The position numbers and the translations under genes are program-made. From Hydra vulgaris (Eukaryota > Cnidaria > Hydrozoa > Anthoathecata > Hydridae): DNA of 64,000 nucleotides. Below the pieces are notes generated by a model. That model saw only the letters and a program-made list of their open reading frames with translations. It searched no databases and was not told the DNA's origin. The stretch is from positions 20,172,001 through 20,236,000 of the forward strand of contig NC_088921.1 of the NCBI RefSeq assembly GCF_038396675.1, written 5' to 3'. This document shows, piece by piece, positions 46,581 through 61,514 of the stretch; the first letter of the stretch is position 1; every line of letters begins with the position of its first letter.

Positions 46581-47883
46581 GTAAATTTTCTTGTAAATTT
46601 TTTGTAAATTTTTAAACTCAATTAGACTTAATTGATTAATATTGAAGAACAGAATTTAGGGTGTTTGGAGATACATCTCTAATGTATAGAAAAAGAAATT
46701 GTATAGAGAAGTTTAACGAATCTTTTTTAAAAGTAGCTTATTTATCATCTACTTTATCTCATAGCTTTGCATATTGAAGTCTTTAATCATGACTAAGTTT
46801 TTTTAGTAATTCATTTTAAATAATTCATTATTGCCTTCATTGCTGCCTTCAGTAATTAAATTTTAATTTGTTTCAAACTTTATTTGAGGTTTAAAATAAA
46901 ATTCTTCAAAACATCGTATCCCATTTTCTTACTAAAATTTTGTGGACTATTTGTTTTGTGGACTGTTTTTCCATACAATTTTTAAAAAAGGCATTTTAGT
47001 GGAGTTGATGAAGATTACAACCTAATGTGTGAATTTTGTAACAGCACTTTTAGGTTAACCACCAAACCATACACAGGTAGTGTTTGGTTCTGTATTATCT
47101 AAGAGAATGTCTCAAGAGCAAGCCCCAGTAGTACCAACAATTAGTATTGTTATGTGTAAATTAAAAGTAAGGTAATGTACTGCAGCAACACGTTTTGTTA
47201 TGAAATTTTTGTCTAGAGACATACTTAACTACATCTTTGTCTACATTTTTATTTATACTTTTTGTCTATACCAATGCAAAATAATTGTGCATTTCCTGTG
47301 AAATCTGCATTTTTTGAAATTACTTTTACTATTAACTTAGCTCTGTATCATGAAGTTAAGCATTTCAAAGAGCTTCATTGAGACTTAAAGAACAGTCACC
47401 TTAAACCAGCTCTATAACATTTAGAAACTTGTCAATGCTGTAATCTGCTTGAGTTCTTCTGTTTGCTTGCCACATGTCGTGTTCCTTGAATAAAAAAAAA
47501 ATGTATTTAAGAAAAATAAATTTATATTAAATATATATAAAATAAGTTGTAAGTTTAAACTATTATTTCCATATAGCTTACAAAAAAGCAACACATACTC
47601 GGTTTTACCTTGTTATTGTATTTTGAAGCAGATGTATCTACCAAAGACATCTGAAATAGCCCTTTAGGTCCTGTTTCAATAGATTTATCGTTTATTAAAG
47701 GCAATCAAGGATTGACTGTCAACCATATAGATTTTAGGACTCATAAGACATGCTTAACAATTGTTCTGATTTTATTGCCTATTGATTAATTGCAATAAAT
47801 TTACAATACTTTCAGAAAATACTCAGCAATTTGAATTTTGCCTATAATAACAACTTGTTGATAACCTTTACACAATCAGTAAA
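46581..47883. other. PLAA intron 1, no gene recognised
   Basis: AT-rich. The segment 46980-47190 is less AT-biased and could be TE-derived, but no frame is convincing. Confidence 0.35.
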
Positions 47884-48058
47884 CCATGTTGCTTAGTTTA
47901 ATCATGTTGCTTAGTTTAATCATGTTGCTTAGTTTAATCATGTTGCTTAGTTTAATCATGTTGCTTAGTTAATCATATTGCTTAGTTAATCATGTTGCTT
48001 AGTTAATCATGTTACTTAGTTAATCATGTTACTTAGTTAATCATGTTGCTTAGTTTAA
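47884..48058. repeat. 17/18-bp minisatellite, 10 copies
   Basis: Unit CATGTTGCTTAGTTTAAT (18 bp) in the first four copies and the last. The middle five lack one T (17 bp). Three copies carry point changes. Confidence 0.95.
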
Positions 48059-48201
48059 TCTAAATTATCTATATAATAACATTTAAAAAAAGTAACATTT
48101 TTAAAACAAAAACAACTAAGCTTGTAAAACCAGTTATTTAAAAACGACCAGATAAAAAGTAAATTCTAATATGTAATAATGTAAAAACGAAACAAAAAGA
48201 A

Positions 48202-48480
48202 TTTATGATTTCAATGAAATTTATGATTTCAGTGAAGAATTTATGATTTCAATGAAATTTATGGTTTTAATATAATTTATGATTTCAGTGAAGAATTTAT
48301 GATTTCAATGAATTTATGATTTCAATGAGACTTTATGATTTTAATTAATTTATGATTTCAAAGAATTTATGATTTCAAAGAATTTATGATTTCAATGAAT
48401 TTATGATTTCAATGAATTTATGATTTCAATGAATTTATGATTTCAATGAATTTATGATTTCAATGAATTTATGATTTCTA
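48202..48480. repeat. 17-bp minisatellite, about 15 copies
   Basis: Unit TTTATGATTTCAATGAA with small spacers and substitutions that fade out at the left end and are regular at the right. Unrelated in sequence to the neighbouring 17/18-bp array. Confidence 0.93.
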
Positions 48481-48489
48481 TAGAAACAA

Positions 48490-51409
48490 AGAGAATTTAT
48501 GAGCTACTTTTTAATTAGGTTTGTTTTAAATTTTTAGTTGATTGAAGTAAACACAGTTGAAACTATGAAATTAAGAAGTGTTTAATATATAATTTACATT
48601 TTTAATAGTGTATAAAATATAATATATAATTGCTTTAAAAAACGAAGAAAAAAAATACACCAAATAATATAATATAATACATACTTATCCACTGACTCCA
48701 TATAAGTTCTGCAAAAAAAACATTCAATCTAAACACTTATGTTTTTTATTTTTGCTACTTACATATAAAAATGTAACTTTATGAATTTTAGGGGTATTTA
48801 TATTTTAAAATTGACCCACCTTTATATATATATATCTACTATAGTATATATAGATCTGCATTTGCTTATTAGTTTTGCTTATCTTTATAGCATATGCCTT
48901 TTTACAGAAAAAGAAGAAAAAAAAAACAAAAAAATAATGAAAAAAAAGATTGCTGCCACATGCAGTAATCTTTTCTTTCATTATTTTCATGAGTGTTCAA
49001 AGATAAGAAAAAGTTGAAATATTATCATGCAAGTATAATAGTGGAGGAATATTTAGATGGTGCTACTCGCCAAAGCATTTATAAACAAATTTTTATCAGA
49101 CCCTGGCATGAATAGAGATTTTAAACGTGAAGATTTGTTATTCATTACCTGTCTAATCCCATTGGATTTGACTGGATTTAGCAACAGTAATAAAACGGAG
49201 TCTACATTAAAAAAGATGTCTCTTTAAAAAATATAAATAGTCTTGATATCCTTAATATAGATTTTACTCACAGCCAATTTAAATATGGTCTTTCCAGTCT
49301 CTGTGCATGGGTTTGATTTTTTGAGATGATTTTGCTTATTGCTTATAAAAAAGAAACAAAAAATTAGCAAGCAAGATCTAAAGAACACATAGGAAATGAT
49401 TTGTGACAAAAACAAAATTCAGACTGTGACTAAATAGAAAGTTCAGATTTAATGAACAAAATGGGACTTGTTGATTTTCCCAAAAGTCGTAGTTCTGAAG
49501 CAAGCAACAATGGCAATACTTTGAGTCATTCTTTTGCAGCATATAAACAAACAGATGAAATTTTGGATATTGGTCAAAACCTTAAATTCACATTTTACAT
49601 TACATCGGTATCACTATCTTCAGGATATGAAATAGGCGGCCTAAAATTCAAGGATTATTGCTTTGACACTATTAGACTATATGTATTCCTCTATCCATGG
49701 TATTACCAGGCTTGGTCAAGAAGTAAGTGTGATTGCACTTTATACTTGACCACGCATATATTATTTAGTTGCGACATCTTGGCCAAAAAAAAAGAACTCT
49801 TAACAGAAAAATACTTATATCTAAAACAAAATAAATTACATTTAGAATTAATAATTTTCAAACTTCGCTCTTTTATAATTTTTTTATTAAACTATTTGCT
49901 ACCTTTTTATATAAAGTAACAAGTTACTATTAATTATCCTTAAATAAGGAAACAAACGTTCTTCACTTTATCAAAGAGTATATTATAATTTCTTAACAAT
50001 AAATTATTCATTTACTATATGATAATTTCTTTGATTTAATATTATAACTTCTTTTATTTATGCACTTATGTTTTATTTCAACAGTATTTTAATAAAACTA
50101 ATTCTAGTTGAATTATTTAATAAATAAAAAAATCAACATAACCATTTCATGCTTTATGTAGTTTGCAAAGTTTAAAATTTTGGAACAACTCTTCTTAGTA
50201 AGATAAACGAAGGAAATAATTAAATCATTGAGTTACTATATAAAAAAATCTCTTCTTTAACAGTCTTTAAAGTATTTAAGAAATTCTGCAATGCGCCAGA
50301 CCCTCCAATCAGCAGTCTATAATGATCAGTATCTAAACTGCAGATTAAGTATATATATAATAACTTTATATTTTATCTAAGTCCATCAGTTTATTATACT
50401 ATAATATATATTATAAATTAATATGTATATATGTAGGGACCTATAAATATAATAATATGTATATATTGGCATATTACATTCTAAGTGTACTACAATTTTA
50501 TATATATTTTATTATATTTTACTACAATTTTATTTTGTATTCTGCAAAGTAAAAGGAAGTTATTTACTGCATCAAATTATTTGAAAACTTTTATGGTTAA
50601 ACTAAAGAGTTAAAAATAGTTATGAAGAGGAAGCCGAATTGCTTTACAATACCACTAATGATGTTTAGTGAGTAAGCCTTAATATTTTTAAGCCACTTTA
50701 TATATCTGTGGGATTGTGTTCTGTCTTGACCTCTGGTGTGGTGCTGGTTCACCAGTCAGTCAATATATTTGTCTATTTGTGTTCTATGTGGACATAAAGT
50801 GAATTTATGTATTTGTGTATTTTGTTTTGTTCGAACCTCTGGTGGGGTGTTCATCTACTCATAATTCACTATGTATATATGTATGCTTGTGTTCAGTCTC
50901 CAGTAAGTTCCTGTTTATTTGATTATTAATTTAGTTAACATAAATGAATGTCGAAAGTTTTTACAAAATCAATAGTACTAATTGTTTTAAAAGATTTACA
51001 TTAATTATAAAAAATATTTGAATATTCTCAAAACATCTAAAAAGCCATGCCCAAGTTATCGCAACTAAATGTTATAAGGGTTGTCAGGAATAGAGTGCTA
51101 TTGCACCTGCTTCCCAACCAAGCCTATATTACATAGCTCATTACCCATAGGACATATATCTAAAGGAGCTCAAGAAGCAAGAAGTAAAAAAGTTGCAATG
51201 GTGTGCACAGTTGTTTACAATTTCGCGATGTAGGCGTTTACTATGTCCTTGTTGTTTCGGTATACCAGTTAACATGGTCTAATTAATCTCAAGTTTGCAC
51301 TGCTGAATGCAATCTGCATACACTCTTCTAACTGTCAAAGTAGTTAGATTAAGAATTTTTATTCTTTTTTCATAATCAAAGCAAGTGAGAGAACTTTTGT
51401 GGCCCTATT
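48490..51409. other. PLAA intron 1, possible TE debris
   Basis: The 155-residue frame 49452-49919 opens with a non-repetitive stretch (KFTFYITSVSLSSGYEIGGL) that may be decayed protein, then turns into AT-driven noise. No family is assigned. Inverted short repeats of GAAAA/GATTGCTGCCACATG type lie at about 48935-48985. A segment at 50700-50890 repeats GACCTCTGGTG.GGTG-like text twice. Confidence 0.35.
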
Positions 51410-51450
51410 GATATGATGATACTACCAGTACCTGGTAGTATCATCATATC
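51410..51450. repeat. 19-bp-arm perfect hairpin plus partial third copy
   Basis: GATATGATGATACTACCAG and its exact inverse with a 3-bp loop. A third, diverged copy of the right arm follows at 51457-51476. Confidence 0.85.
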
Positions 51451-52712
51451 ATAGACCTGGTAGTATCATTGTATCATAGATCCCTAATACAGTTGGTTTT
51501 TAAATCTGATGTTCTTGTCAAATATGCTTCAGCTTTTGACTTGGATTTTAGAGCTGGATCTTACTGATAAAAATATTTATCTAAAGATGAAAGACCCATT
51601 TTGGATTTTATAATAAGGAAGAAATTTAGAATTTATTATTTGAAGATTAAGTAAAATCTGCATAAAAAAGTTCAAGAAGGAAGAAATATTTAATAAAATT
51701 TACAATTTTTAAAAAAAGTTTTTTTATTTAGTAAATGCCTTTTAAAAGTTTTCTTTTTAGTAAATACTTTTTAAAAGTTTTATTTTTAAAATATAAAGTT
51801 AAACAAGTAAAATTAAAAACGAATTTTTAAAACCCAATTCTTTTATATGTTGTTAAAACACAAATTTTGCAATAAATTTTTTCTGATATTACTATTTTAT
51901 TTTATTAACATTCAGCTGTATGGTGTGTGTAAAACAAAAAAGAAAAATACATGAAGAGAAGAGTCTTGAACATTCTGTTTACAAAGTCAACGCTTTATCC
52001 AAATAAGCTAAACCTCAAATTAGTAGGAAAACAATCAATATACTTATTTTAAAAGTGATTATTCTTTTTAAAAATTATTATTCCATATAAAAAATAAACT
52101 TAATTAAAATTAACTAAATTAATTGACTAATTGCAAAACTAATTATTGAATATTATATTGTCATCAAGTAAGAGTATGTATGCAATATTTGAAGAAAATC
52201 TATCATCAAGAAGTGACTTAAAAATTGGTTGCAAGATTTAATACTCACAGGCAAATAGAGTTAATAAAAGCATTGGGAAAAATACAAATTTTTTTCAAAT
52301 TTTTTCAAAGTTATTGTTATTACTTTAAACCATTTTTGTAGCCAAATAATTTGAAAAAAATCTTCATTAATGTAGACATTAGTGTCAGAGTTTTTTTTTT
52401 ATTTTTTAAAAATGTGTTTATGGTATTAGTTTGAACATTATATGTTTTTATACAATAACATTAATAATTACATTTGTAATGTATTTTGTTTGTAATGTGT
52501 GATTTTCCATACCATTGTTACATTAATCTTTTTTGCTAAAGTAAAAATAAAATACAAAAGTAACTAAAAAGATTTGAAATCTTTTTATGAAAGATCATTT
52601 CTACTTTTTTAAACTCATGTGATCAAAACAGCTGTTTCAGTTGCACCTTATTTAAAAAAATTATTGTTCATTTATTTTATTTTTAGTGATATATTGCTAT
52701 TAATTTTTTTAG
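51451..52712. other. End of PLAA intron 1
   Basis: AT-rich. Nothing recognised apart from the intron acceptor TTTTTTTAG ending at 52712. Confidence 0.5.
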
Positions 52713-52772
52713 GTTTAATTGCTACTGGTGGAAATGACAAACTTATACTTGTATTTGATTTTAATTCTCAGG
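52713..52772 (+). CDS. PLAA: PLAA exon 2
   Basis: 60 bp, phase 1 in and out. Joined to exon 1 it reads YPHG, then LIATGGNDKLILVFDFNSQ, the C-terminal strands of WD repeat 2. The IATGGND motif matches the PLAA family. Acceptor TTTTTTTAG, donor GTAATA. Too short to find without the neighbouring exons. Confidence 0.92.
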
Positions 52773-53589
52773 GTAATATATAAAACTGTAAATTTTTTTT
52801 TGTGTAAAAAAATGACAAAAGTAGCTATTTAAATAAACTCGATTTCTGACATTATTCTCGATTTCTGACATTATTAATTTTCTTTTTATAAGTGTGAGAT
52901 ATAAATTAGATAAATAAGAAATTTTAATACTAGTAATTGGTGTGATTTTTTAATTTTTAATATTATTTTAATATTATAAAAATTTTGTTTGTTCTCTGAA
53001 ATTTTAAACTCTTGTCACTTGTAAATTACCGTAATAAAGCTCTCAGAGTTAGAAAAAATGAGGTTGGCACGAAAGTCAGTAAGAAGGTTTGACAAATCAA
53101 CAAACTGCAAATGTTTAGCATAAAAACAAAAAATAAAAAATGTAGAGTTTGCCAACTTTCTTTCAAACATTTGCTTAGAAATTTGAAAAACGAGTGCAGA
53201 ATTTTATTAGGATTTTAAATGAACATTAGTTTTGCAAGTTTTATTTTTATTATTTTATTTAGAACTAATAAAAGGTTTGTTTTTTTCATTTTATTTTAAA
53301 TAAAACATTCATTTTTCTAATTTTAATTTTATATATTTATTTTTCGCTTTTTTTAGAATTCAATGATAACGTTTTTTAATTATTTTTATCTTAATTATTT
53401 AATTTGACTTTTAAAAATATTAAAAAACATTAGTTCTAAAAAAAATAATTCAAATAAAAACAATCATTTAAAAAACAGATTAAAACGAATGTTTTATTTA
53501 ATAAAATAAAATCTGTTTTAAATTAATTTATTCAGAATTTACAAAAAAAGTTTATTATATATTATTAGTATTGTCATAGTTAGTATTCA
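52773..53589. other. PLAA intron 2, AT-rich
   Basis: Nothing recognised apart from a 19-bp direct repeat (TCGATTTCTGACATTATT) near 52839-52876. Confidence 0.4.
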
Positions 53590-53925
53590 TAAAATCAATT
53601 GAGACAGGTAATCTACTAGATATGTGAAGGAAGGCAAATGTGACGCGACTGTTCGAGCAAGAAAGAAAACTAAAATCATCAAACTATAAAAGGTCTTGTT
53701 AACTTTGATAGAATGTAAAGTATTGGAAAGAATAGTAGCTGATTGTATCATGCAACAACTAATAAAAAATTGTTTACTTTAAAAAACATAACTTTAGGAT
53801 AGGAAAGAGTTGCACAACAAACCTAATAAAATATCTTGTTATTTTAAAGCATGCCTTTCATAATGGAATAAACCGATAAATGTATAGTACACATACTTTA
53901 AAAAAGCTTTTGATTTTTGCATAAA
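53590..53925 (+). pseudogene. Non-LTR reverse transcriptase fragment, copy 6
   Basis: Readable with shifts: SIETGNLLDM, KANVTRLFEQ, SSNYKRS (the NYRPVSL box), KVLERIVADCIMQQLIKN, GRSCTTNLI-like text and YFKKAFD (motif A). This is the N-terminal half of an RT domain from a different CR1-like family than copies 1-5. In PLAA intron 2, sense orientation. Confidence 0.8.
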
Positions 53926-54778
53926 AAATGTATCATAGTAGTATTTTACATAAAAATGTGTATTATAAATAGTATTTTACATAAAAAGTTATTATGTAAG
54001 TTATTTACTTTGGGTAATTTAATGTTTACTTTACGTAATCTATTACAGTTAAAAACTTCAAATCAAATCAAACTTGCAATTAGTCGATTTAGAATAAAAC
54101 ACAAGGAAGTTTAAGAAAGCTTATTGCTTACCCTTTATTATTTACAAATTGAATTAACTTACTAATTAATATTTACCAGCTGTCATTGATACTGCCTGGC
54201 GCTGAAAGAAGCACTATTTCTCAACAGCATTAATTATTATTACTATTATGGTTTTAATAATTAATTTTAATAATAACAACAGTTACAACTATTTAACAGA
54301 TATTAAAAAAGGTGTCAAAAATTAGTTTAAGTTCATGACAAAGAAGATATCAAAAAAGTTGAAAAATTCAAAAATGGTATCGAATTTAAGATTGAAAAAC
54401 CATATAAAAAGACTATATATAAAAAGATAATTTTCTGATTAAAAAACCTTAAAAAACTTTATTTAGGTTTAAAAAAAAAATTTAAACAATTTTGCATGAT
54501 GAACTGCATCACAATAAATAAATGAATATAAAAATCATTATTAGAAAAATGTCAACAGCATTAATTATTATTATGCTTTTTAATTATTTAATAAAATATT
54601 ATTTATTAATTATTATTATTTTTATGGTTTTATATTATTACTTTTAATTCTTATATTCAAAAATTATCTTCTATTATAATTGATATTATAATTGTTGTAA
54701 TGGTTTTTTTCATTTACTTATTTCATGTATTTAACATTAATGATGTAAAAAAAGTAGTTTCAACATAAAACATTTTAG
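53926..54778. other. PLAA intron 2, AT-rich
   Basis: Nothing recognised. Acceptor CATTTTAG ends at 54778. Confidence 0.45.
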
Positions 54779-54869
54779 ATCCAATTATGCGTTTGGAAGG
54801 CCATACTGGTGCTGTGTGTACTTTAACTGCAGGAATATATGGAATGTTGTTATCAGGATCATGGGATAA
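54779..54869 (+). CDS. PLAA: PLAA exon 3
   Basis: 91 bp. Reads DPIMRLEGHTGAVCTLTAGI and then YGMLLSGSWDK across the junction, WD repeat 3 with the GH and WD signatures. Donor GTAACA, phase 2. The LLSGSWD sequence is typical of PLAA. Confidence 0.93.
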
Positions 54870-57040
54870 GTAACAAATGATTTAAATATTTTTGTTAAGA
54901 AGTTTTATGTAATTTTTTCTTCTTATGAGTTGATATAATTTTTAAGAACTTTTTTTTGATTTTACTAGTTTACTCAACTAACAACAGTACAGATTTAATA
55001 TGGGCATGTGTGACCTTTAGATGGAAATATTTTATTTGCCTTTTTTTATAAAGTTGGTCTTGAAATCATTCATTGATCTTGAAAACTCTGAAACTCTTTT
55101 TATTCCTAAGTTTTTTTTTTTTCTATTTATAATTCAAATATATTTTCTTTAAATATGGGCAGTTTTCTTTAAATATGGGCAATTTTTAAATTATGTTACA
55201 TGCGCAACAATTTTATCAAATATTTGCTTATTTCAATTGTAAATTAAACTTTTAGCTATTTTGTATGAAAGCTGTTAGTCTAAGAATAAAATACGTTAAA
55301 AAAAAATAGAAGTTTAGAGTCTGGCCAAAAGAGGGCCAACTAATTACTAAAAATGCCACTTAAATTACGCAACAAGGTAAACAAGGTAAAAAAGTGTTTT
55401 AACTTTTAGGTCAGATTTTTGTGAATCAGTAAAGCGGTTTGTATTAGAAACTTTCACAAGATGTTGAGAATTCTATACCAGTTTAAAAAATGTATAAAAA
55501 TTTTTCAGTGGTGGCAAAGAAAAAATAACTGTTTTTTTAATACCATGTATTTAACTTACGTTATATCACTTGCATTACTGAGCAATTATTATTGTGGATT
55601 TTTTATAGCTTTTATTAAGACTTACATAACAAAAGAATTGCAAAAGTATTGAACTCTTTTATTAAAAGTAATTAACAAGGAAGTTTTAAAAAACTGGCTG
55701 CATTCTTCCTGAGCAATTTTTATAGCATTTATGATAGTTATCAAATCGAAAACAGTTTTTCCGCAAGACCAAGAGCAACTTTTAAAAATTATTTTAGTAT
55801 TACAACTTTATTAATACTTATTTGAGTCATTTAAATAAGAGAATCTTTGGTTTGTCAAAGTTTTCACTTACTCTTCTCATGTTTAAGCGTATTGGCTTAT
55901 TTTCATTAGGTTGAATTTTTAAAATGCTGTAAAGTATTTAAATTTAAATCTTTTAAAATTTTTTTGACGTAATAACTGCTATCACAGCTTAGGAGAGAGA
56001 GGAGGTTCAGGTATATATGATCGTTTGTGACAGGAGGAATAGGGTTAAGAACTAACAACTAAGTGTGACACACTTTATACTCCCCTTAATTGCATTTACA
56101 AACGATTTGTTTTACTAAAACAAAACAAAAAAAGTTTTAACTGTTTTTTTTATATTAGGAGAATAGCAAATAAATATATTTTTTTCTTTTTTAATCATTA
56201 TTTTCTAAACAAAAATATTTATATAGTTCTTACTTTTATTTATTTATGTCAACCAAAATAATAATATATAAACAAATAAAAAAACAATATTATAAATAAT
56301 TTTAATTAACATTAAAAAAAAAAAGTTATTGTTCTGAATTCTCCTAATATAAATGACGTAATTCATTTTGATAACAAAAAAGCGCCAGAACTTTAATAAA
56401 TGCATGTAGATTTAACTTACACAAATTCAAAATGAAAATGTGCTTTAACTAAGCATCATTATTCAAAACTTTAAATGTAAAAATGTAAAATTTAATATTC
56501 TTTTGCATATATTAAAAAACTTTTTTTTTTAAAAGTTTTTTAACTAAATTTTAGAAAAAATGAAACTTTATCATGTTTTTGTTAACTTATGTTACATGAA
56601 TATTGCAAAAGTTCTTTCGTTATTTTTTTGAAATATATATATTTTATTAAGTAAAAAATCTGAACAACAACAATTCGAACATGTTAGCTCCATTTTCACG
56701 GTAAATTAATTTTGATTATGAAAAAAAATTCATGGTTAAAATAAATTTTTACAATGATACTTTATTGTCGCATGATTAATAAAAAAAACTTTGGAAAAGG
56801 ATAAAAATGACTTGAATAAATTAATTTTAGTACTAAAGGTATATTTTAATAAAACTTTCATGTGTCTACATCAATATTCATTTGCTAAAAATTGACAAAA
56901 AAAAAAAAAAAAATTGACTACTTTTTCATTTTCCTTGGTGGAATTACCCATATTCAAATCTTCCTAACAACTATGTTAATTTTTATAAAATTTTATATTT
57001 CTTATATTTTTAAATCATCATTTTAAAATTCTTTGATTTT
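54870..57040. other. PLAA intron 3, first part
   Basis: AT-rich. A short direct duplication of TTTTCTTTAAATATGGGCA occurs near 55142-55181. No gene recognised; the 63-residue frame at 55461 has no domain. Confidence 0.4.
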
Positions 57041-57240
<200 letters not shown>

Positions 57241-58296
57241 CTTGTGAGGACTAATAAAAAGGTCTAATAAAAGGGCATGGTTTTTTTTTTAAAAATAGAG
57301 AGTTTTTGATGCACCCCAACAAAACCCTAATAATTTTATTCTATTTTACATATAAATGCAGTGTATGTAATTTTTCCTAATAAGGGGTTTATAAAAGCTA
57401 AATTTAGACAAAGCAGATGTAAAATAGGACATTAAAATAAAAACGCACTTAACAATATGCTAATGTTTTAAAGTAGGTTTTTTTTTTTGTCACAGTGCAT
57501 GGCATTTTTCTGGTATTTGAAAACATCTCTGTATTATGCTGCGCTACACAAACTTATAAAACCCAGTTGGTTAATGGGAAAATAAACTGAACACTTGAAT
57601 TCTCAAAGTTTTAAAAGAATCTTAAATGACATGTAAAAATATGATAATAATTAGTTCTAAAATTTTCAAATATTTTAGAAGTATTTATGTTTTAAAAATA
57701 TTTTAAATGGTACGATGGCTAATGGAAACATACCTAGATAAAATCATAGCTTCACTGGTGTTTCTGGACTCTTGCTGTTGCAAAGAGAGAAAAAGTATCT
57801 TTTCTAAACTTTTCTTTTTCAAAAGATACTTAAATGTTCAGATATTTAGCTAGGCCAAGTGTTAAGAAAGGAACTTTATGATTCAAGTTATTTTATATAC
57901 AAAACAAGTTTATATAGTATATGTATTAAGTAAGTTTATATAAGTATTATAAGTAAGTTAAAATAAATTTTGTTAGAGAAATCACCTATTACACATTTTG
58001 GTTAAGAAAACATTTGGCTTATCTTTATATCTTACAAAATTGAGAAATAAACTTCAATTAAACAGTTCATAATTTATCAAAAGAGCACTAATTTACTCTA
58101 CTTGTAGATTTATTGGTTACTATTTTCATCATATAAAAAAACTTGTATGGTTTACATTAGGATGATTTATTGTGTCTCATGAATCATAATGCCTTAATAA
58201 AGTGTATACTAAAAGTTGAAAAACAACAGAGAAGGCTATTATTTATAAGCTAAAATTTATAAAATATTTACATTATATCAAAATTATTTATTTTAG
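57241..58296. other. PLAA intron 3, second part
   Basis: Nothing recognised. Acceptor TATTTTAG ends at 58296. Confidence 0.45.
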
Positions 58297-58403
58297 AACA
58301 GCTAAGGTATGGATTAATGGTGCAGTAGCAATGACATTAACTGGTCATGATGGTGCTGTATGGGGAATTGAAACTATCGCAGAGCTAGGAATAATCTTAA
58401 CAG
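58297..58403 (+). CDS. PLAA: PLAA exon 4
   Basis: 107 bp. Reads TAKVWINGAVAMTLTGHDGA and then VWGIETIAELGIILTG, the end of WD repeat 3 (KVW) and start of repeat 4 (GHDGAVW). Donor GTCTTT is non-consensus beyond GT. Phase 1. Confidence 0.93.
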
Positions 58404-58554
58404 GTCTTTTATGTAAATTTTAAAAACTGTATTTTTATAATATTTTTTTTTATTTATTTTCTTCAATCTCTTAATTTTTTAACTGTTAAGTATTTTTTAA
58501 GTATATAAATGCTATAAGCATCTGCATCTAATAGTATCCTTGGGGAGATTCCAT

Positions 58555-58710
58555 TTGACATGCTACCAAGCAATAGTACTATTCTCGCAAAAAAACATGA
58601 TTTGACATGCTACCAAGCAATAATAGTTTCCTCAGGGAAACTTCATTTTGACATGCTATCAAGAGATTATAGAATTCATGCAGAAATTTGACATGGTACC
58701 AAGTGATAAT
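58555..58710. repeat. Imperfect tandem repeat, four copies, in PLAA intron 4
   Basis: TTGACATGCTACCAAGCAAT or close variants at 58555, 58602, 58648 and 58688, spacing 40-47 bp. Confidence 0.8.
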
Positions 58711-59203
58711 TATTGTTTTGTATCGCTTTTATATTAAAAAAAAGCAAGTAAAAAAAAAAATTAAAAGTATTTTCAAAGTTTATTTGATTCTTCTTTTTAA
58801 ACATCAATCAAACAAAGTTGCGAAAAAAACTGTCAATTTAAACAACACTTGTGCAAATCTCATATAGAATCTTAAAACTATTAAAGCATTTTATTTATTT
58901 AAAGGTTTAAAAATTAATTATTAGTTAATATATTTGTTAATATATGAATTTGTTAACTATATAGTTAATATAAAGTTAACATATTTATTATATATTTATT
59001 TATAACAAATACATATTTATTATATATTTATTTATAGATATATTAATTTTAATTATGACATATTTTTTATAAATTCAATTTATTTATAAATATGTTAATT
59101 TTATTTATTACATATTTGTTATGTACTCACTTTATCTATAATATTTTAGTTTATGCAATGACTTTTAATTCCAAATATATTATATATGAAAATTTTGATT
59201 TAG

Positions 59204-59333
59204 GATCTGCTGATAAAACTATAAAAATGTGGAGAGCTGGCAAATGTGAAAGAACATTTTCTGGTCATACAGATTGTGTGAGGGATATTGTTGCTATTGA
59301 TAAAGAAAGTTTTCTTTCATGTTCTAATGATGG
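59204..59333 (+). CDS. PLAA: PLAA exon 5 (last exon visible)
   Basis: 130 bp. Reads [20 protein letters not shown], then [20 protein letters not shown] and SNDG: end of WD repeat 4 (KMW), start of repeat 5 (GHTDCVRD). The [14 protein letters not shown] stretch is a strong PLAA signature. Donor GTTTGT at 59334, phase 2. Reading through the donor gives hydrophobic intronic noise. The next exon, expected to begin with the RRW motif of repeat 5, was not found before 64000. Confidence 0.93.
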
Positions 59334-59437
59334 GTTTGTTGTCTTTTTTTTAGTTTTTACTGTCCTAGTGTTTAATATTATTTTGTTATGTTGTTATTTT
59401 GTTGATTTATATGGAAATTCACTACTAACTTTTTTGT

Positions 59438-60848
<1,411 letters not shown>

Positions 60849-60850
<2 letters not shown>

Positions 60851-60853
60851 TGT

Positions 60854-60896
<43 letters not shown>
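60849..60896. repeat. (TA)n microsatellite
   Basis: Interrupted TA tract on the right flank of the mariner. Confidence 0.9.
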
Positions 60897-60897
<1 letters not shown>

Positions 60898-60955
60898 TAT
60901 GTTAGTTTATTCTACAAACAGAGTGCTCAATGTTCTTGAAGAACAGAGCAATAAT

Positions 60956-61115
60956 AAATTAGTAAAAACACTTATCTAATTTTTTCTTTCTTCTACACAG
61001 TGTTTCTCCATCAGCAGGTTCATCAGGAAGAATCTGATTCTTCCTGATGAACCTGTTGATGGAGAAACACTGTGTATAAGAAAGAAAAAATTAGATAAGT
61101 GTTTCTACTAATTTA
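60956..61115. repeat. Long near-perfect palindrome, 79-bp arms
   Basis: Arms 60956-61034 and 61036-61115 with a 1-bp centre and only a few mismatches. The arms contain GTTTCTCCATCAGCAGGTTC and GAAGAATC. Flanked on both sides by TA arrays. A recent head-to-head duplication or a foldback element. Confidence 0.92.
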
Positions 61116-61302
<187 letters not shown>

Positions 61303-61306
61303 TTCA

Positions 61307-61424
61307 TATATGAACATCAATGAATATAAGTTCTCTCAATACATACTTTTTTATATAATCTATTTTTTTATATATTCTAAAATAATTAGTATCGAGAGAA
61401 TTCATATTCATTGATGTTCATATA
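61307..61424. repeat. 35-bp-arm inverted repeat with 47-bp AT-rich loop
   Basis: Arms 61307-61341 and 61389-61424, carrying ATGAACATCAATGAATAT and its inverse. A second TA array follows at 61455-61513. Confidence 0.85.
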
Positions 61425-61454
61425 TTAAAATAATTCTCATACAAGATGTCAATG

Positions 61455-61513
<59 letters not shown>
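61455..61513. repeat. (TA)n microsatellite
   Basis: About 29 TA units. Confidence 0.95.

Positions 61514-61514
<1 letters not shown>

Noticed and set aside
47884-48480. CRISPR-like regular repeats
   Set aside because: Direct tandem minisatellites without unique spacers, in a eukaryotic intron.
49452-49919. 155-residue frame as a gene
   Set aside because: No recognised domain; the second half is AT-driven Leu/Lys/Ile noise. Mentioned only as possible decayed TE sequence.
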